Positions 1 to 8,581 of a stretch of DNA of 64,000 nucleotides are shown here, piece after piece. The DNA comes from VXNE01 sp965200505 (GTDB lineage: Bacteria > Pseudomonadota > Gammaproteobacteria > Pseudomonadales > Azotimanducaceae): positions 2,418,001 to 2,482,000 of the forward strand of contig OZ241343.1 in the NCBI GenBank assembly GCA_965200505.1, in the 5' to 3' direction. Below the pieces are notes generated by a model. That model was given only the letters and a program-made list of their open reading frames with translations. It was not told where the DNA came from and made no database searches. Position 1 is the stretch's first letter. Each line of letters opens with the position of its first letter. The position numbers and the translations under genes are program-made.

Positions 1-1
1 C

Positions 2-181
2 GACATCCTGATGTCCATCATCGGCACGCAGGCGCTCGGCTGGTCCGGCGCCGGCTTCGCGTCGGCGGAACTCGACGTCACGCGGCAATGGCTGCGCGCG
101 AGGGCCAACTCCATCGAGGGCGGCACTTCCGAAGTGCAGCTCAACATCATCGCCAAACGCATTCTGGGGCTGCCGGATTAG
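2..181 (+). CDS. Acyl-CoA dehydrogenase, C-terminal end (partial)
   Basis: Only the last 59 codons are in the window, in an open frame that runs off the left edge and stops with TAG at 179-181. The peptide has the usual C-terminal layout of acyl-CoA dehydrogenases: a helix with TRQWLRARANSIEGGTSE, then VQLNIIAKRILGLP. The EGGTSEVQLNIIAKRILGLP stretch is the flavin/adenine-contacting tail seen in most members. These enzymes oxidise acyl-CoA thioesters at the alpha-beta carbons in the cytoplasm. The substrate cannot be told from this fragment. It fits the other CoA-thioester genes up to 8.6 kb. Confidence 0.85.
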   Translation, partial: DILMSIIGTQALGWSGAGFASAELDVTRQWLRARANSIEGGTSEVQLNIIAKRILGLPD

Positions 182-232
182 CGTGGGGCAATGGAACGAC
201 ACGGGGCTCTACTGGAAAGAGGGGGAACCAAC

Positions 233-1186
233 GTGAGGAAGCTACGCAAAGCACTGATCGCCGCCACGGCATGGCTCGCGCTGTCCGCCACCGCGGCGGA
301 TGACGTGATGAGTCTGGATCAGCTCCTGACGCAGTTCAGCTGGGATTTGGACGCCATGGAGATCCGCACCGAGCAGGTGGGCGAAAACCTATATGTGTTG
401 TTTGGCGCCGGCGGCAACATCGGCGCTTCGGTGGGGCCGGATGGTGTGCTGATCGTCGATGACCAGTTCCCGGAGATGATCCCGAAGGTGAATGCGGCCA
501 TCGCGGAACTCGGCGGTGGCGCCATCGACTACGCCATCAACACCCACTGGCACTTCGACCATGCGGAAGGCAACCTGGCCTTGGGACCGGCCGGCACACG
601 CTTGGTGGCCCATGCCAACGCCCGGGCGGACATGGCCACCGGCGGCATCATCAACATGGTGATCGCCAAGTACCGCCAACAACCCTATCCTGCCGCGGCG
701 CTGCCCGTCATCACCTACGATGACCGCATGCAGTTCCATTTCAACGGCGAGCAAGTGGACCTCATCCACCCCGGCCCGGCGCACACCACCGGCGACACCG
801 CGGTGATCTTCCGCGGCCACAACGCCGTGCATTTGGGCGATGTGTTCAACAACGCCGGCTATCCCTTCATCGATGCGGACAGCGGCGGCGAGATAGACGG
901 CATGATCGCCTTCTGCCAAGCCATCGCGGACGAACTGCCGCGGGACGCCATCGTCATCCCCGGCCACGGCGAAGTGACGGACTACGCGGCCTTGGAGGCG
1001 TACATCGCCATGCTCACGACGGTGCGCGACCGGGTGGCTGCCCTGCTGGCCGATGGCAAATCCTTGAACGAGGTGGCCTTGGCGAAGGTGACGGCAGACT
1101 TCGACAAGCACTACGGCGACGTGGCGAGCTCACTGGGTTTCGTCAACCGCGTCTATACCAGCTTGGCCAAGAAGGCGGGCGAATAG
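233..1186 (+). CDS. Secreted MBL-fold metallo-hydrolase
   Basis: This is a metallo-beta-lactamase-fold hydrolase of 317 residues. The frame opens upstream at ATG 191, but GTG 233 is preferred: a purine-rich AAAGAGGGGG precedes it, and the protein then begins with a signal peptide (basic VRKLRK, hydrophobic ALIAATAWLAL, cleavage near SATA-AD). The zinc motif HWHFDH (H105, H107, D109, H110 from this start) is intact. Further metal ligands are plausible in PGPAHTTGD and in IPGHGE near residue 250. Proteins of this type sit in the periplasm; their substrates range from beta-lactams to quinoprotein-linked thioesters, and the real substrate is unknown here. It stands alone between an acyl-CoA dehydrogenase and nadA. 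Confidence 0.8.
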   Translation: MRKLRKALIAATAWLALSATAADDVMSLDQLLTQFSWDLDAMEIRTEQVGENLYVLFGAGGNIGASVGPDGVLIVDDQFPEMIPKVNAAIAELGGGAIDYAINTHWHFDHAEGNLALGPAGTRLVAHANARADMATGGIINMVIAKYRQQPYPAAALPVITYDDRMQFHFNGEQVDLIHPGPAHTTGDTAVIFRGHNAVHLGDVFNNAGYPFIDADSGGEIDGMIAFCQAIADELPRDAIVIPGHGEVTDYAALEAYIAMLTTVRDRVAALLADGKSLNEVALAKVTADFDKHYGDVASSLGFVNRVYTSLAKKAGE

Positions 1187-1223
1187 GCGGGCGGGGATAG
1201 GGGCTGAGCCAAGCCCGGCCGCC

Positions 1224-2249
1224 TCACGCCTTCGGAAAGTCCAGCATCCGCTTGAGGGGTGCCATCGCCCGTGCGCCGATGGCCGGGTCCACGAGCACTT
1301 CATTGTCCTCGGCTGCCAACGTTTCGGCCAGCGTGCGCAGTTCGTTCATCGCCATCCACGGGCAGTGGGCGCAGCTGCGGCAGGTGGCGCCCTCGCCAGC
1401 GGTGGGTGCCTCGATGAAGCGCTTGCCCGGTGCGCCTTTGCGCAGTTGATGGAAGATGCCCCGGTCCGTCGCCACGATGAAGGTGTCGTTCGGCAATTCG
1501 CGGCTTGCTTGGATGATCTGGCTGGTGGAACCCACCCGGTCCGCGATGTCGAGCACCGCGGCGGGTGATTCCGGATGCGCCAGCACGGCGGCATCGGGAT
1601 GTACCGCCATGAGGTCCTTCAGCGCTTGGAACTTGAACTCCTCATGCACTACGCAGGCACCGCTCCAAAGCAGCATGTCGGCGCCGGTCTGGCGTTGGAT
1701 GTAGGCGCCTAGGTGCTTGTCCGGTGCCCAAAGGATGGGCTCGCCCCGGGCGGCCAACGTCTCCACGATGCGCAAACCCACGCTCGACGTCACCACCCAG
1801 TCCGCCAGCGCCTTCACCCGCACGGACGTATTGGCGTAAACGACCACGGTGCGGTGTGGATGGGCTTCGGCGAATGCTTGGAACTCGTCCGGCGGGCAAC
1901 CAATGTCCAATGAACACTCGGCGTTGAGGGTGGGCATGAGGACGCGCTTGTCCGGCGAGAGGATCTTCGCCGTCTCGCCCATGAAGCGCACCCCGGCCAC
2001 CACGAGGGTGGACGCCGGGTGGTCGCGACCGAAACGGGCCATCTCCAACGAATCCGCCACGCAGCCGCCGGTTTCCTGGGCGAGGTCCTGGATGTCTCCA
2101 TCGACGTAGTAGTGGGCCACCAGCACCGCGTCCAGCGCCGCCAAGCGTTCGCGGATCGCGTCCTTGAGCAGCGTTCGCTCCGCCTCGGCAAGCACCGCGG
2201 GTTCATGTACCGGCACTTGCGCCGGCGCCAAGCTGTAGTCCTTGCGCAT
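1224..2249 (-). CDS. nadA: Quinolinate synthase NadA
   Basis: NadA condenses iminoaspartate with dihydroxyacetone phosphate to quinolinate in de novo NAD synthesis, using a [4Fe-4S] cluster. The 341-residue protein has the family start LVAHYYVDGDIQDLA and the cysteines expected for the cluster: one in NAECSLDIGC, one in WSGACVVHEEF, and a GATCRSCAHCPWM cluster near the C-terminus. The frame extends to 2378, but homologues start about where ATG 2249 (MRKDYSLAP) lies, and the longer start would run into the divergent neighbour. nadB and nadC are not in the window. Confidence 0.93.
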   Translation of the reverse strand: MRKDYSLAPAQVPVHEPAVLAEAERTLLKDAIRERLAALDAVLVAHYYVDGDIQDLAQETGGCVADSLEMARFGRDHPASTLVVAGVRFMGETAKILSPDKRVLMPTLNAECSLDIGCPPDEFQAFAEAHPHRTVVVYANTSVRVKALADWVVTSSVGLRIVETLAARGEPILWAPDKHLGAYIQRQTGADMLLWSGACVVHEEFKFQALKDLMAVHPDAAVLAHPESPAAVLDIADRVGSTSQIIQASRELPNDTFIVATDRGIFHQLRKGAPGKRFIEAPTAGEGATCRSCAHCPWMAMNELRTLAETLAAEDNEVLVDPAIGARAMAPLKRMLDFPKA

Positions 2250-2295
2250 GGGCGGATAATAACGCGGACAATCGAAGGCGTTGAGGGTCATCGCC

Positions 2296-3174
2296 GTGCG
2301 ACGCATCGCCTTTCTGGTCGCCGCCCGCCCGTCGTCGGCCGGCCACGACAACGCCGAGCGCATGGCCGGCGCGTTCACGGCACTGGGCTGGCAATCAAAG
2401 CGCCTCGCCTACGAATCCCTCGCCATGACGACGGATGGCGTCACGGGGGTTGAAGCGGGCGGCACCGCCATGCCACTGGCCGGCTTCGATCTCATTTGGC
2501 CCGTGGGCCTCGGTGCCCGGGAGACCTTCCTTGACCGAATGCAGCTCCTGCGCACCGTGGACCAGAAGCGGTTCGTCAACGCCGTGGACGCTTTGGTGTA
2601 TCTGCATGGCAAGCTCGCCCTCTTGGAGTTTCAGCCGGAAACCCATGTGAGCGGGGATGTGGATGCGCTGCTTGCGATCGTCGCCACGGGTGGCTGTTGG
2701 GTCGCCAAGCCCATCGCCGGCAGCTTCGGCCGGGATGTGGCGCAGTTAGGCGCTGACGGGCCGCACAATCGCGCCGTCCTCGAACGCTTAACGGACGGTG
2801 GACGCCCATGCATCGTACAACGCCATGTGCCACATGCGCATACCAGTGAGAAGCGTGTGCTCATCGCCGGCCGCCAGATCATCGGCGCCTATGCAAAGAC
2901 CGGCGGCAACCTAGCCAGTGGTGGTGTGGCCCGACCGGCGGCGTTGTCGGCGGACGAGCGCAGTCTCATGGAGCGTATCGTGGCGCGCCTGAACGAGCAG
3001 GGTGCCCGCTTCGCCGGCGTGGACCTCGCCTATCCCCACATCTTCGAAGCGAATGTGGCGAACCCGGGCGGGTTGGCCACCCTGGCAACACTCAGCGGCA
3101 TCGACCCAGCGCCCGCCGCCGCACGGGCGCTGGAGGCTTGGTGGGAGGGGCGGCGGAGCGGCCTTAAGGCTTAG
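2296..3174 (+). CDS. Glutathione synthetase-like ATP-grasp protein
   Basis: This 292-residue protein resembles the GshB/RimK group of ATP-grasp ligases. Supporting motifs are the N-terminal IAFLVAARPSSAGHDNAERM, the ATP-grasp stretch WVAKPIAGSFGRDV, the segment IVQRHVPHAHTSEKRVLIAG with the acidic/basic pattern of the nucleotide loop, and FEANVANPGGLATL, which matches the metal-binding E-x-N end of the fold. GTG 2296 is chosen because GAGGG lies about nine bases upstream; TTG 2281 is an alternative. It is divergent from nadA with a gap of under 50 bases, so the two share a promoter region. The substrate is not certain; some relatives act on glutamate or peptide tails rather than glutathione. 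Confidence 0.7.
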   Translation: MRRIAFLVAARPSSAGHDNAERMAGAFTALGWQSKRLAYESLAMTTDGVTGVEAGGTAMPLAGFDLIWPVGLGARETFLDRMQLLRTVDQKRFVNAVDALVYLHGKLALLEFQPETHVSGDVDALLAIVATGGCWVAKPIAGSFGRDVAQLGADGPHNRAVLERLTDGGRPCIVQRHVPHAHTSEKRVLIAGRQIIGAYAKTGGNLASGGVARPAALSADERSLMERIVARLNEQGARFAGVDLAYPHIFEANVANPGGLATLATLSGIDPAPAAARALEAWWEGRRSGLKA

Positions 3175-3380
3175 GACGCGCCAGCCTGCCGTGGGTGGGG
3201 TTTCAGAACGCTCACACCAGCGCCTGCTCGGGCTTGTGGGGCGAACCGCGTGTAACCCTCGAACAAGCCTTCCAGCCACGCCGCCCGTTCCCGCAATGCA
3301 CCCAGCTCCTTGCGCATTTCCGCGACCTCGCTGCGCAGTTTTGCGTTCTCACTTTGCATGCTGTGCATGAACGCCAGCAT
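3171..3380 (-). CDS. Small coiled-coil hypothetical protein
   Basis: A 69-residue open frame lies between the ATP-grasp gene and a short-chain dehydrogenase gene. Residues 9-45 form a clear heptad pattern (ENAKLRSEVAEMRKELGALR and onward), so a coiled coil is likely. It overlaps the tail of the convergent ATP-grasp gene by four bases. No Shine-Dalgarno sequence is obvious, and later ATGs at codons 5 and 8 could be used. I do not recognise a family. The coding call rests on the heptad pattern and on the lack of a competing frame. Confidence 0.42.
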   Translation of the reverse strand: MLAFMHSMQSENAKLRSEVAEMRKELGALRERAAWLEGLFEGYTRFAPQARAGAGVSVLKPHPRQAGAS

Positions 3381-3411
3381 ACCGCGTTTTGGCTACCGAT
3401 GGGCCATGGAA

Positions 3412-4161
3412 CTACGGCGCCCCGCCATCCACGCGGATGACGGCACCGGTGGTGAAGCTCGCGGATGGGCTGGCGAGGAACAACGCGGCGCCGACGATCT
3501 CCTCCGGCTCGCCGCCGCGGCCCAAAGCGAGGCGCGTCTTGAACACCTCGAATGTCTGTGGCGTCCACGCCTTGGAGATGTCCGTCAGGAACGGGCCGGC
3601 TTGGATGCAGTTCACCCGCACCTTCTTGCCGAACGCGAAGGCGAGCGAGCGGGTGAGCGAATTGATGCCGGCCTTGGCCGCGCCGTAGGGTTCGGAGTTC
3701 GGGCTCGCCTCCACGGCGGCGTTGCTGCTCACGTTGATGATCGAGCCACCCTCGCCGGCCGCCATGCGTTCGCCCACCAGCGCCGAAAGGCGGTACGGGC
3801 CCTTCAGGTTGACGCCCACCACCTTGTCGAAGAGTTCCTCCGTCACCGCGGAGAGTTTGGGGTAAAGCGGCGACATGCCGGCGTTGTTCACCAAGACATC
3901 GACCTTGCCGAAGCGTTCGTAGGCGGCTTCTACCAAGGCGTCGCACTCGTCCCAATGCCCGACATGGCAGCCCACGGCCAAGGCCGCGCGGCCTTTGGCC
4001 TCGATCTCCCGCGCCACCGCCTCGCAGTTGTCTAGCTTGCGGCTGGTGATGACGAGGTCGGCGCCGTGGTCGGCGAACGCCAACGCCATCTGCCGGCCGA
4101 GACCACGGCTGCCACCGGTGACGAGGGCCACCTTGCCGGATAGGTCGAATAGCTTATCCAC
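3412..4161 (-). CDS. Short-chain dehydrogenase/reductase (SDR)
   Basis: This is a 249-residue classical SDR, an NAD(P)-dependent oxidoreductase of the cytoplasm. It has the cofactor motif TGGSRGLG at residues 13-20, the NNAG motif, the catalytic Ser in SIINVSSNAAV, and YGAAK for the Tyr-Lys pair. The C-terminus ASFTTGAVIRVDGG is typical of gluconate or 3-oxoacyl reductase-like members. GTG 4161 is chosen because AAGGGGAAGCAG lies just before it; the frame runs open to 4365 but that part is not SDR-like. It is divergent from the next SDR gene (ATG 4232), sharing a 70-base control region. The substrate is unknown. Confidence 0.85.
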   Translation of the reverse strand: MDKLFDLSGKVALVTGGSRGLGRQMALAFADHGADLVITSRKLDNCEAVAREIEAKGRAALAVGCHVGHWDECDALVEAAYERFGKVDVLVNNAGMSPLYPKLSAVTEELFDKVVGVNLKGPYRLSALVGERMAAGEGGSIINVSSNAAVEASPNSEPYGAAKAGINSLTRSLAFAFGKKVRVNCIQAGPFLTDISKAWTPQTFEVFKTRLALGRGGEPEEIVGAALFLASPSASFTTGAVIRVDGGAP

Positions 4162-4231
4162 CTGCTTCCCCTTAAAATGCGCGGCTCGCTTTGGCGCAAA
4201 CGCGCTCGATTCTAACGGGGGGACACACACG

Positions 4232-5110
4232 ATGGGGATGTTGGACGGCAAGGTCGCGCTGGTGACGGGCGCGGGCGGCGGCTTGGGGCGCACCCACGCG
4301 CTGCTGTTGGCGGCCGAAGGCGCGGCGGTGGTGGTGAACGATCTCGGCGGCGCCCGCGACGGCACCGGCTCGGGCAGCGCGATGGCAGATCAGGTGGTGG
4401 CGGAGATCCAAGACGCCGGCGGCCAAGCCGTGGCGGATTACGGCTCCGTTTCCGATCCGGCGGCGGCGAAGGCGATGGTGCGCGCCGCGGTGGATAACTT
4501 CGGCAAGCTCGACATCTGCATCTGCAACGCCGGCATCCTGCGCGACAAGTCCTTCAAGAACATGGAAGACGACATGTGGGACGTCGTGGTGGACGTACAC
4601 CTGCGCGGCACCTACCTCACCACGAAGGCGGCCTACGACCAGATGCTCGCCCAAGGCCACGGCGGGCGCATCGTCGTGACCAGCTCCACTTCCGGCCTGC
4701 TCGGCAACTTCGGGCAGACCAACTATGGCGCGGCCAAGGCCGGCATCGCCGGCATGGCGCGCTGCCTCTACCTTGAAGGCGCGAAGTACGGCGTCACGGT
4801 GAACGTGTTGGCGCCCGCCGCGCTGTCGCGCCTCACGGACGACATCTTGCCGGAAGGCGTGAAGGACACCATGCCGCCGGAGAAGGTGTCGCCGATGGTG
4901 GTGTGGCTTTGCACGGACGAAGCCAAGGAAGTGTCGGGCCGCACTTGGTTCGTGAGCGGCAATCGGGTCGCGCTCTTGTCTTGGCAGATGGAAACGGTGG
5001 CGGAGCAGGGCGAATCCGCGCCACCGTGGGACGTCGCCGCCATCGGCGAGCGGGTGCTGGCCACCAAGGACGCTTGGCCGCCCATCAATCCGATGCGCGG
5101 AGTGATTTGA
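4232..5110 (+). CDS. SDR family hydroxyacyl-CoA dehydrogenase-like protein
   Basis: This 292-residue SDR resembles the dehydrogenase part of the peroxisomal multifunctional protein HSD17B4 and its bacterial relatives, which oxidise 3-hydroxyacyl-CoA. The features are TGAGGGLG at residues 13-20, the long VVNDLGGARDGTGSGS insertion typical of this subgroup, CNAGILRDKSF, a Ser-rich TSSTSGLLGNFGQTNYGAAK with the YxxxK pair, and LAPAALSRLT. The start ATG 4232 follows a GGGGGG tract; ATG 4238 is also possible. It lies among acyl-CoA dehydrogenase, hydratase-like and CoA-transferase genes, which fits a beta-oxidation role. Confidence 0.82.
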   Translation: MGMLDGKVALVTGAGGGLGRTHALLLAAEGAAVVVNDLGGARDGTGSGSAMADQVVAEIQDAGGQAVADYGSVSDPAAAKAMVRAAVDNFGKLDICICNAGILRDKSFKNMEDDMWDVVVDVHLRGTYLTTKAAYDQMLAQGHGGRIVVTSSTSGLLGNFGQTNYGAAKAGIAGMARCLYLEGAKYGVTVNVLAPAALSRLTDDILPEGVKDTMPPEKVSPMVVWLCTDEAKEVSGRTWFVSGNRVALLSWQMETVAEQGESAPPWDVAAIGERVLATKDAWPPINPMRGVI

Positions 5111-5162
5111 CGTCCCTTGCGGAACGGCGCCCCGGTTAGGCGGCGCCGCCACATGTTGCCGG

Positions 5163-5188
5163 GCCGCCGCCTAAGAGGTTGCGGCGGC
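5163..5188. terminator. GC-rich hairpin between convergent genes
   Basis: An inverted repeat has arms 5163-5170 (GCCGCCGC) and 5181-5188 (GCGGCGGC) with a ten-base loop. It lies between the end of the plus-strand SDR gene (5110) and the end of the minus-strand acyl-CoA dehydrogenase gene (5192). The position suits a bidirectional terminator, but no T-run follows on either strand, so intrinsic termination is only a guess. Confidence 0.35.
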
Positions 5189-5191
5189 GGC

Positions 5192-6406
5192 CTAGGCCAC
5201 GGTGTCCCGCACCGTGCGCCGGCCGAGCTGCGAGAGATGCACTTCGCTCGGCCCGTCCGCAATCTGGCAATAGCGGCTCGTCATGTAGATGTGGTTGATG
5301 GGCGTGTCCTGCGTCACGCCCATGCCGCCATGCGCCTGCAAGGCGCGGTTGGCCACCCGGTTGCACATTTCGGGCGCCGCCACCTTCACCATTGAGATGT
5401 AATCCCGCGCCGCCTTGGCGCCGTGCTGGTCCATGGCGTCCGCGGCGCGCAGCACCAACAGCCGGCACTGTTCGATTTCCATGCGCGAGCGGGCCACGTC
5501 GTGTTGGATGCTCGTCTTCGCGGAGAGCTTCTCGCCGAACGCCACCCGCTCATCGACGCGCTTGCACATGAGGTCCAAGCAGCGCTGCGCCATGCCGACG
5601 AACATCATCGCGTACTGGAAACGGCCGGGGCCCAAGCGCCCTTGGGCGATTTCGAAACCCCGCCCTTCGCCGAGGATGAGGTTCTCGGCCGGCACACGCA
5701 CGTTGTCGTAATGCACTTGGGCGTGGCCGCCGGGCGAACCCAAGCCGCCAAAGGTTCGCAGCGGCCGTTCCAGCACCACACCGGGCGTGTCCTTCGGCAC
5801 GAGGATCATGGAGAACTGCTGATGGCGGGGCGCGTCCGGCTGCGTCTTGCCCATCACGACAAACACCTTGCAGAGGGGGTTGAAGGCGTTGGAGGTGAAC
5901 CACTTGCGGCCGTTGATAACGTAGTCGTCACCGTCGCGGATGATGGTCGTCTCCAAGTTGGTGGCGTCGGAGGAGGCGACGGCCGGCTCGGTCATGGAAT
6001 ACGCGGAGCGAATCTCGCCATCCATCAACGGCGTGAGCCAGCGGCGCTGCTGGGCCTCGCTGCCGAAGCGCGCCAGCACCTCCATGTTGCCGCGGTCCGG
6101 CGCGCTGCAATTGAACACCTCCTGCGCCCACGGCACGCGGCAGATGAGCTCCATCACCGGCGCGAACTCCAGATTGGAGAGGCCGGGGCTGAACGCCTCG
6201 TAATCGCGGTGCAGGAACCAGTTCCAGATGCCGGCTTCGCGGGCCTTGGCCTTGAGGCCCTCGAACCACGGCGGGTATTGCCAGCGGTTGGCGTCGTCGT
6301 CCACGAACTCCCAGAACTCCAGTTCACGCGGGTAGATGTGCGCGTCCATGAAGGACTGCACCCGCGCCTTCAGCTCCAGCACCTTGTCGCTTGCCTCGAA
6401 ATCCAC
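5192..6406 (-). CDS. Acyl-CoA dehydrogenase
   Basis: A full-length 404-residue acyl-CoA dehydrogenase, FAD-dependent and cytoplasmic. The N-terminal helical domain (SFMDAHIYPRELEFWEF), the middle strand domain (SMTEPAVASSDATNLETTI, the flavin/substrate-contacting motif) and the C-terminal helices (QAHGGMGVTQDTPINHIYM) are all present. The W/Y-rich early segment and overall length match the branch often annotated as phosphotransferase-linked or long-chain acyl-CoA dehydrogenases (ACAD10/11-like). It is divergent from the MaoC-like gene at 6502, with roughly 100 bases between them. Confidence 0.9.
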   Translation of the reverse strand: MDFEASDKVLELKARVQSFMDAHIYPRELEFWEFVDDDANRWQYPPWFEGLKAKAREAGIWNWFLHRDYEAFSPGLSNLEFAPVMELICRVPWAQEVFNCSAPDRGNMEVLARFGSEAQQRRWLTPLMDGEIRSAYSMTEPAVASSDATNLETTIIRDGDDYVINGRKWFTSNAFNPLCKVFVVMGKTQPDAPRHQQFSMILVPKDTPGVVLERPLRTFGGLGSPGGHAQVHYDNVRVPAENLILGEGRGFEIAQGRLGPGRFQYAMMFVGMAQRCLDLMCKRVDERVAFGEKLSAKTSIQHDVARSRMEIEQCRLLVLRAADAMDQHGAKAARDYISMVKVAAPEMCNRVANRALQAHGGMGVTQDTPINHIYMTSRYCQIADGPSEVHLSQLGRRTVRDTVA

Positions 6407-6501
6407 GTCACTCCCCCCGTTGTGCGGCGTTGGCGCCCCTATTTTGGCGCATTGGGGCGAAAGCGGCTAACCTTTCCCACGGGTTGCGGGGAGTGGCGAC
6501 G

Positions 6502-7338
6502 GTGGCCGAAGCGCAGGCCCCCTATGTGGGCAAGGCATTGACGGCGCGCGAGTTCATGGTGGACGACGCGCTCTTGGCGGACTTTCATCGCGGCCTCGAC
6601 TTGCCGCCAGACCCCGGCCGCCCGGTGCCCTGCACCATCGCCAGCGGCGTGGACAACGCCTATTTCGAGGAGATCGCCTTCCCAGACCCATTCGGGCACC
6701 TGTGGATGCGCCAAGAATACGAGTTCTTCATACCGCTCGTGGCTGGGGCGCGTTACGTCGCAAGCGGCCGCATCCGCGACATCTACGAGCGCCGCAACCG
6801 CAATGTCGTGTGCTACGAGGTGGCGCTCAAGGATGAGGCCCAAAGCCTCGTCATGCGCAGCCAACACCATCAGAGCTTCCTCGCCCATCGCGAGCCATCC
6901 GCCAAGCTCGAGTTGCGCGCCGCCGGCGACAAACCCGGCGCCCGCCGTTTCGAAGTGCCGCCAGGGGAGCCCTTCGGCGGCCTGACGCGCACCATCAGCC
7001 TTGAGATGTGTGGCGAGTTCTTCCACGGCGACGCCAACTACCACACCAACCGCGAGGCATCGGAGGCGCTCGGCTTCGAGGATGTGGTGGTGGGCGGGCG
7101 CATGACGATGGCCCTCGCCGCCCGTGTGTGCGAGGAGGCGTTCGGCCCGGCGTGGCACACGTCGGGGCGGCTCGACGTGAAGTTCACCAATCCGGTGTGG
7201 CCGGGAGACGCCGTGACGGCGCGCGGCGTGATGACCCGCGGCCGAAATGTCGGTGGCTCGCGGCTGGTGGGGTTCGTCTGGCTCGCCAAGGCGGATGGCA
7301 CGGTGGCGCTGGTGGCGCAAGCGAGCGCGGACGCCTAA
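6502..7338 (+). CDS. MaoC-like hotdog-fold dehydratase
   Basis: A 278-residue double-hotdog protein. The N-terminal half (FVVDDALLADFHRG-type segment through YEFFIPLVAGARYVASGRI) looks like a FAS1-like dehydratase domain. The C-terminal half carries the MaoC pattern, including FHGDANYHTNREASEALGF and VVVGGRMTMALAARV. Such proteins hydrate enoyl-CoA thioesters. GTG 6502 is preferred because GGGGA lies nine bases upstream; GTG 6493 is the alternative, and the frame stays open to 6391. The gene is followed after nine bases by the CaiB-type gene, so they likely form an operon. Confidence 0.72.
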   Translation: MAEAQAPYVGKALTAREFMVDDALLADFHRGLDLPPDPGRPVPCTIASGVDNAYFEEIAFPDPFGHLWMRQEYEFFIPLVAGARYVASGRIRDIYERRNRNVVCYEVALKDEAQSLVMRSQHHQSFLAHREPSAKLELRAAGDKPGARRFEVPPGEPFGGLTRTISLEMCGEFFHGDANYHTNREASEALGFEDVVVGGRMTMALAARVCEEAFGPAWHTSGRLDVKFTNPVWPGDAVTARGVMTRGRNVGGSRLVGFVWLAKADGTVALVAQASADA

Positions 7339-7347
7339 GCGCCAACC

Positions 7348-8571
7348 ATGCCGACGCCGCTGTTCGCGGGGCTCAAGGTCCTCGATGTCGCCACCGTGAT
7401 CGCCGGCCCGGCCGCGGCGATGATGCTGGCGGACTTCGGCGCCGAGGTCATCAAAGTGGAACAGCCCGGCGCTGGGGACATGCTGCGCGGCATCTCCCGC
7501 CTGCCCGGTACGCCGGACGCCCACAGCAACTACATGTGGCACTTGGACGGGCGCAACAAGCGTGGCCTTGCCTTGAACTTGAAGACGGCCGCCGGCATGG
7601 AAGTGCTGCGCAAGTTGGTGGCGCGGTGCGACGTTTACATCACCAACCAACCACACTCCGTGCGCGAATCGCTCAAGCTCACCTACGAGGACTTGCGCCC
7701 CCTCAATCCGCGCATGATCTATGCGTCGCTGACGGCCTACGGCGAACGCGGCCCGGAGCGCGACCGCCGAGGCTTCGACCAGATCGCCTACTGGGCCCGC
7801 AGCGGCTTGATGGACCTCATGCGGCAACCCGACGCCATGCCGACGCAGGGGCTGCCGGGCATGGGGGATCATCCCACCGCGGTGGCGCTGTACGCCGCCA
7901 TCGTCACCGCCCTGCTGCGGCGCGAGCACACCGGCGAGGGTGGCATGGTGCATACCTCGCTCTTCGCCAATGGTTTGTGGTCCGCCAGCGCGGTGGCGCA
8001 GGGCGCGTTGGCCGGCGCGGACATGGCGGACTACCGCGCCAAACGGCGCGAACGCCATTGGCTCTGGCGGCTCTACCGCTGCGCGGACGGGCGCTGGCTG
8101 CAATTCAACATGGTGCGCACGATAGAGCTCATGTACCTGCTGCTTGCCACCTTGGACGCCACGCACTTGCTCGAAGATGAACGCTTCGCCGATTTGGAGG
8201 CCATGGCCGCGAACAGCGAAGCGTTGGGAGACTTCGTGCAGGAGATTATCGGCTCGCGGCCGTCGGACGCCTGGATGGATGATTTTGCCGCCGCTGACCT
8301 GCCGGTGAATCGCATCGGCCTGGTGGAGGAAGCGGGTGCAGACGCCCAAGCGCTGGCGAACGGCATGGCGGTGCCGGCCGCGGATGCGGGGTTCGAGATG
8401 CCACTCGTCGTCAACCATCCGGTGAATGTGGAAGGGTGCGAACGGGCCACGCCGTCGGCCGCGCCGGGTTTAGGGGAACACTCGGCGGAGATCTTGGCCG
8501 AGTTGGGTTACGACGCTCGGCAAATCGCGGAGTTCTTCGAGAGCGGTGTTGTGGAGGCCGACGGCGCTTAG
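7348..8571 (+). CDS. CaiB/BaiF family (class III) CoA transferase
   Basis: This 407-residue protein belongs to the family III CoA transferases, which move CoA between organic acids through an aspartyl-CoA thioester. It has the family start GLKVLDVATVIAGPAAAMMLADFGAEVIKVE, the substrate-gating LDGRNKRGLALNLKT, and LTAYGERGPERDRRGFDQIAYWARSGL, which holds the region of the catalytic Asp. The gene follows the MaoC-like gene closely on the same strand. It ends ten bases before the convergent dGTPase gene, where base composition changes. Confidence 0.9.
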   Translation: MPTPLFAGLKVLDVATVIAGPAAAMMLADFGAEVIKVEQPGAGDMLRGISRLPGTPDAHSNYMWHLDGRNKRGLALNLKTAAGMEVLRKLVARCDVYITNQPHSVRESLKLTYEDLRPLNPRMIYASLTAYGERGPERDRRGFDQIAYWARSGLMDLMRQPDAMPTQGLPGMGDHPTAVALYAAIVTALLRREHTGEGGMVHTSLFANGLWSASAVAQGALAGADMADYRAKRRERHWLWRLYRCADGRWLQFNMVRTIELMYLLLATLDATHLLEDERFADLEAMAANSEALGDFVQEIIGSRPSDAWMDDFAAADLPVNRIGLVEEAGADAQALANGMAVPAADAGFEMPLVVNHPVNVEGCERATPSAAPGLGEHSAEILAELGYDARQIAEFFESGVVEADGA

Positions 8572-8581
8572 CGTGGCGGTG

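Noticed and set aside
6439..8418. A 659-codon open frame on the minus strand across the MaoC-like and CaiB-like genes.
   Set aside because: It is antisense to two well-supported genes, and its translation is low-complexity (rich in His, Arg, Val, Gly), typical of GC-rich shadow frames.
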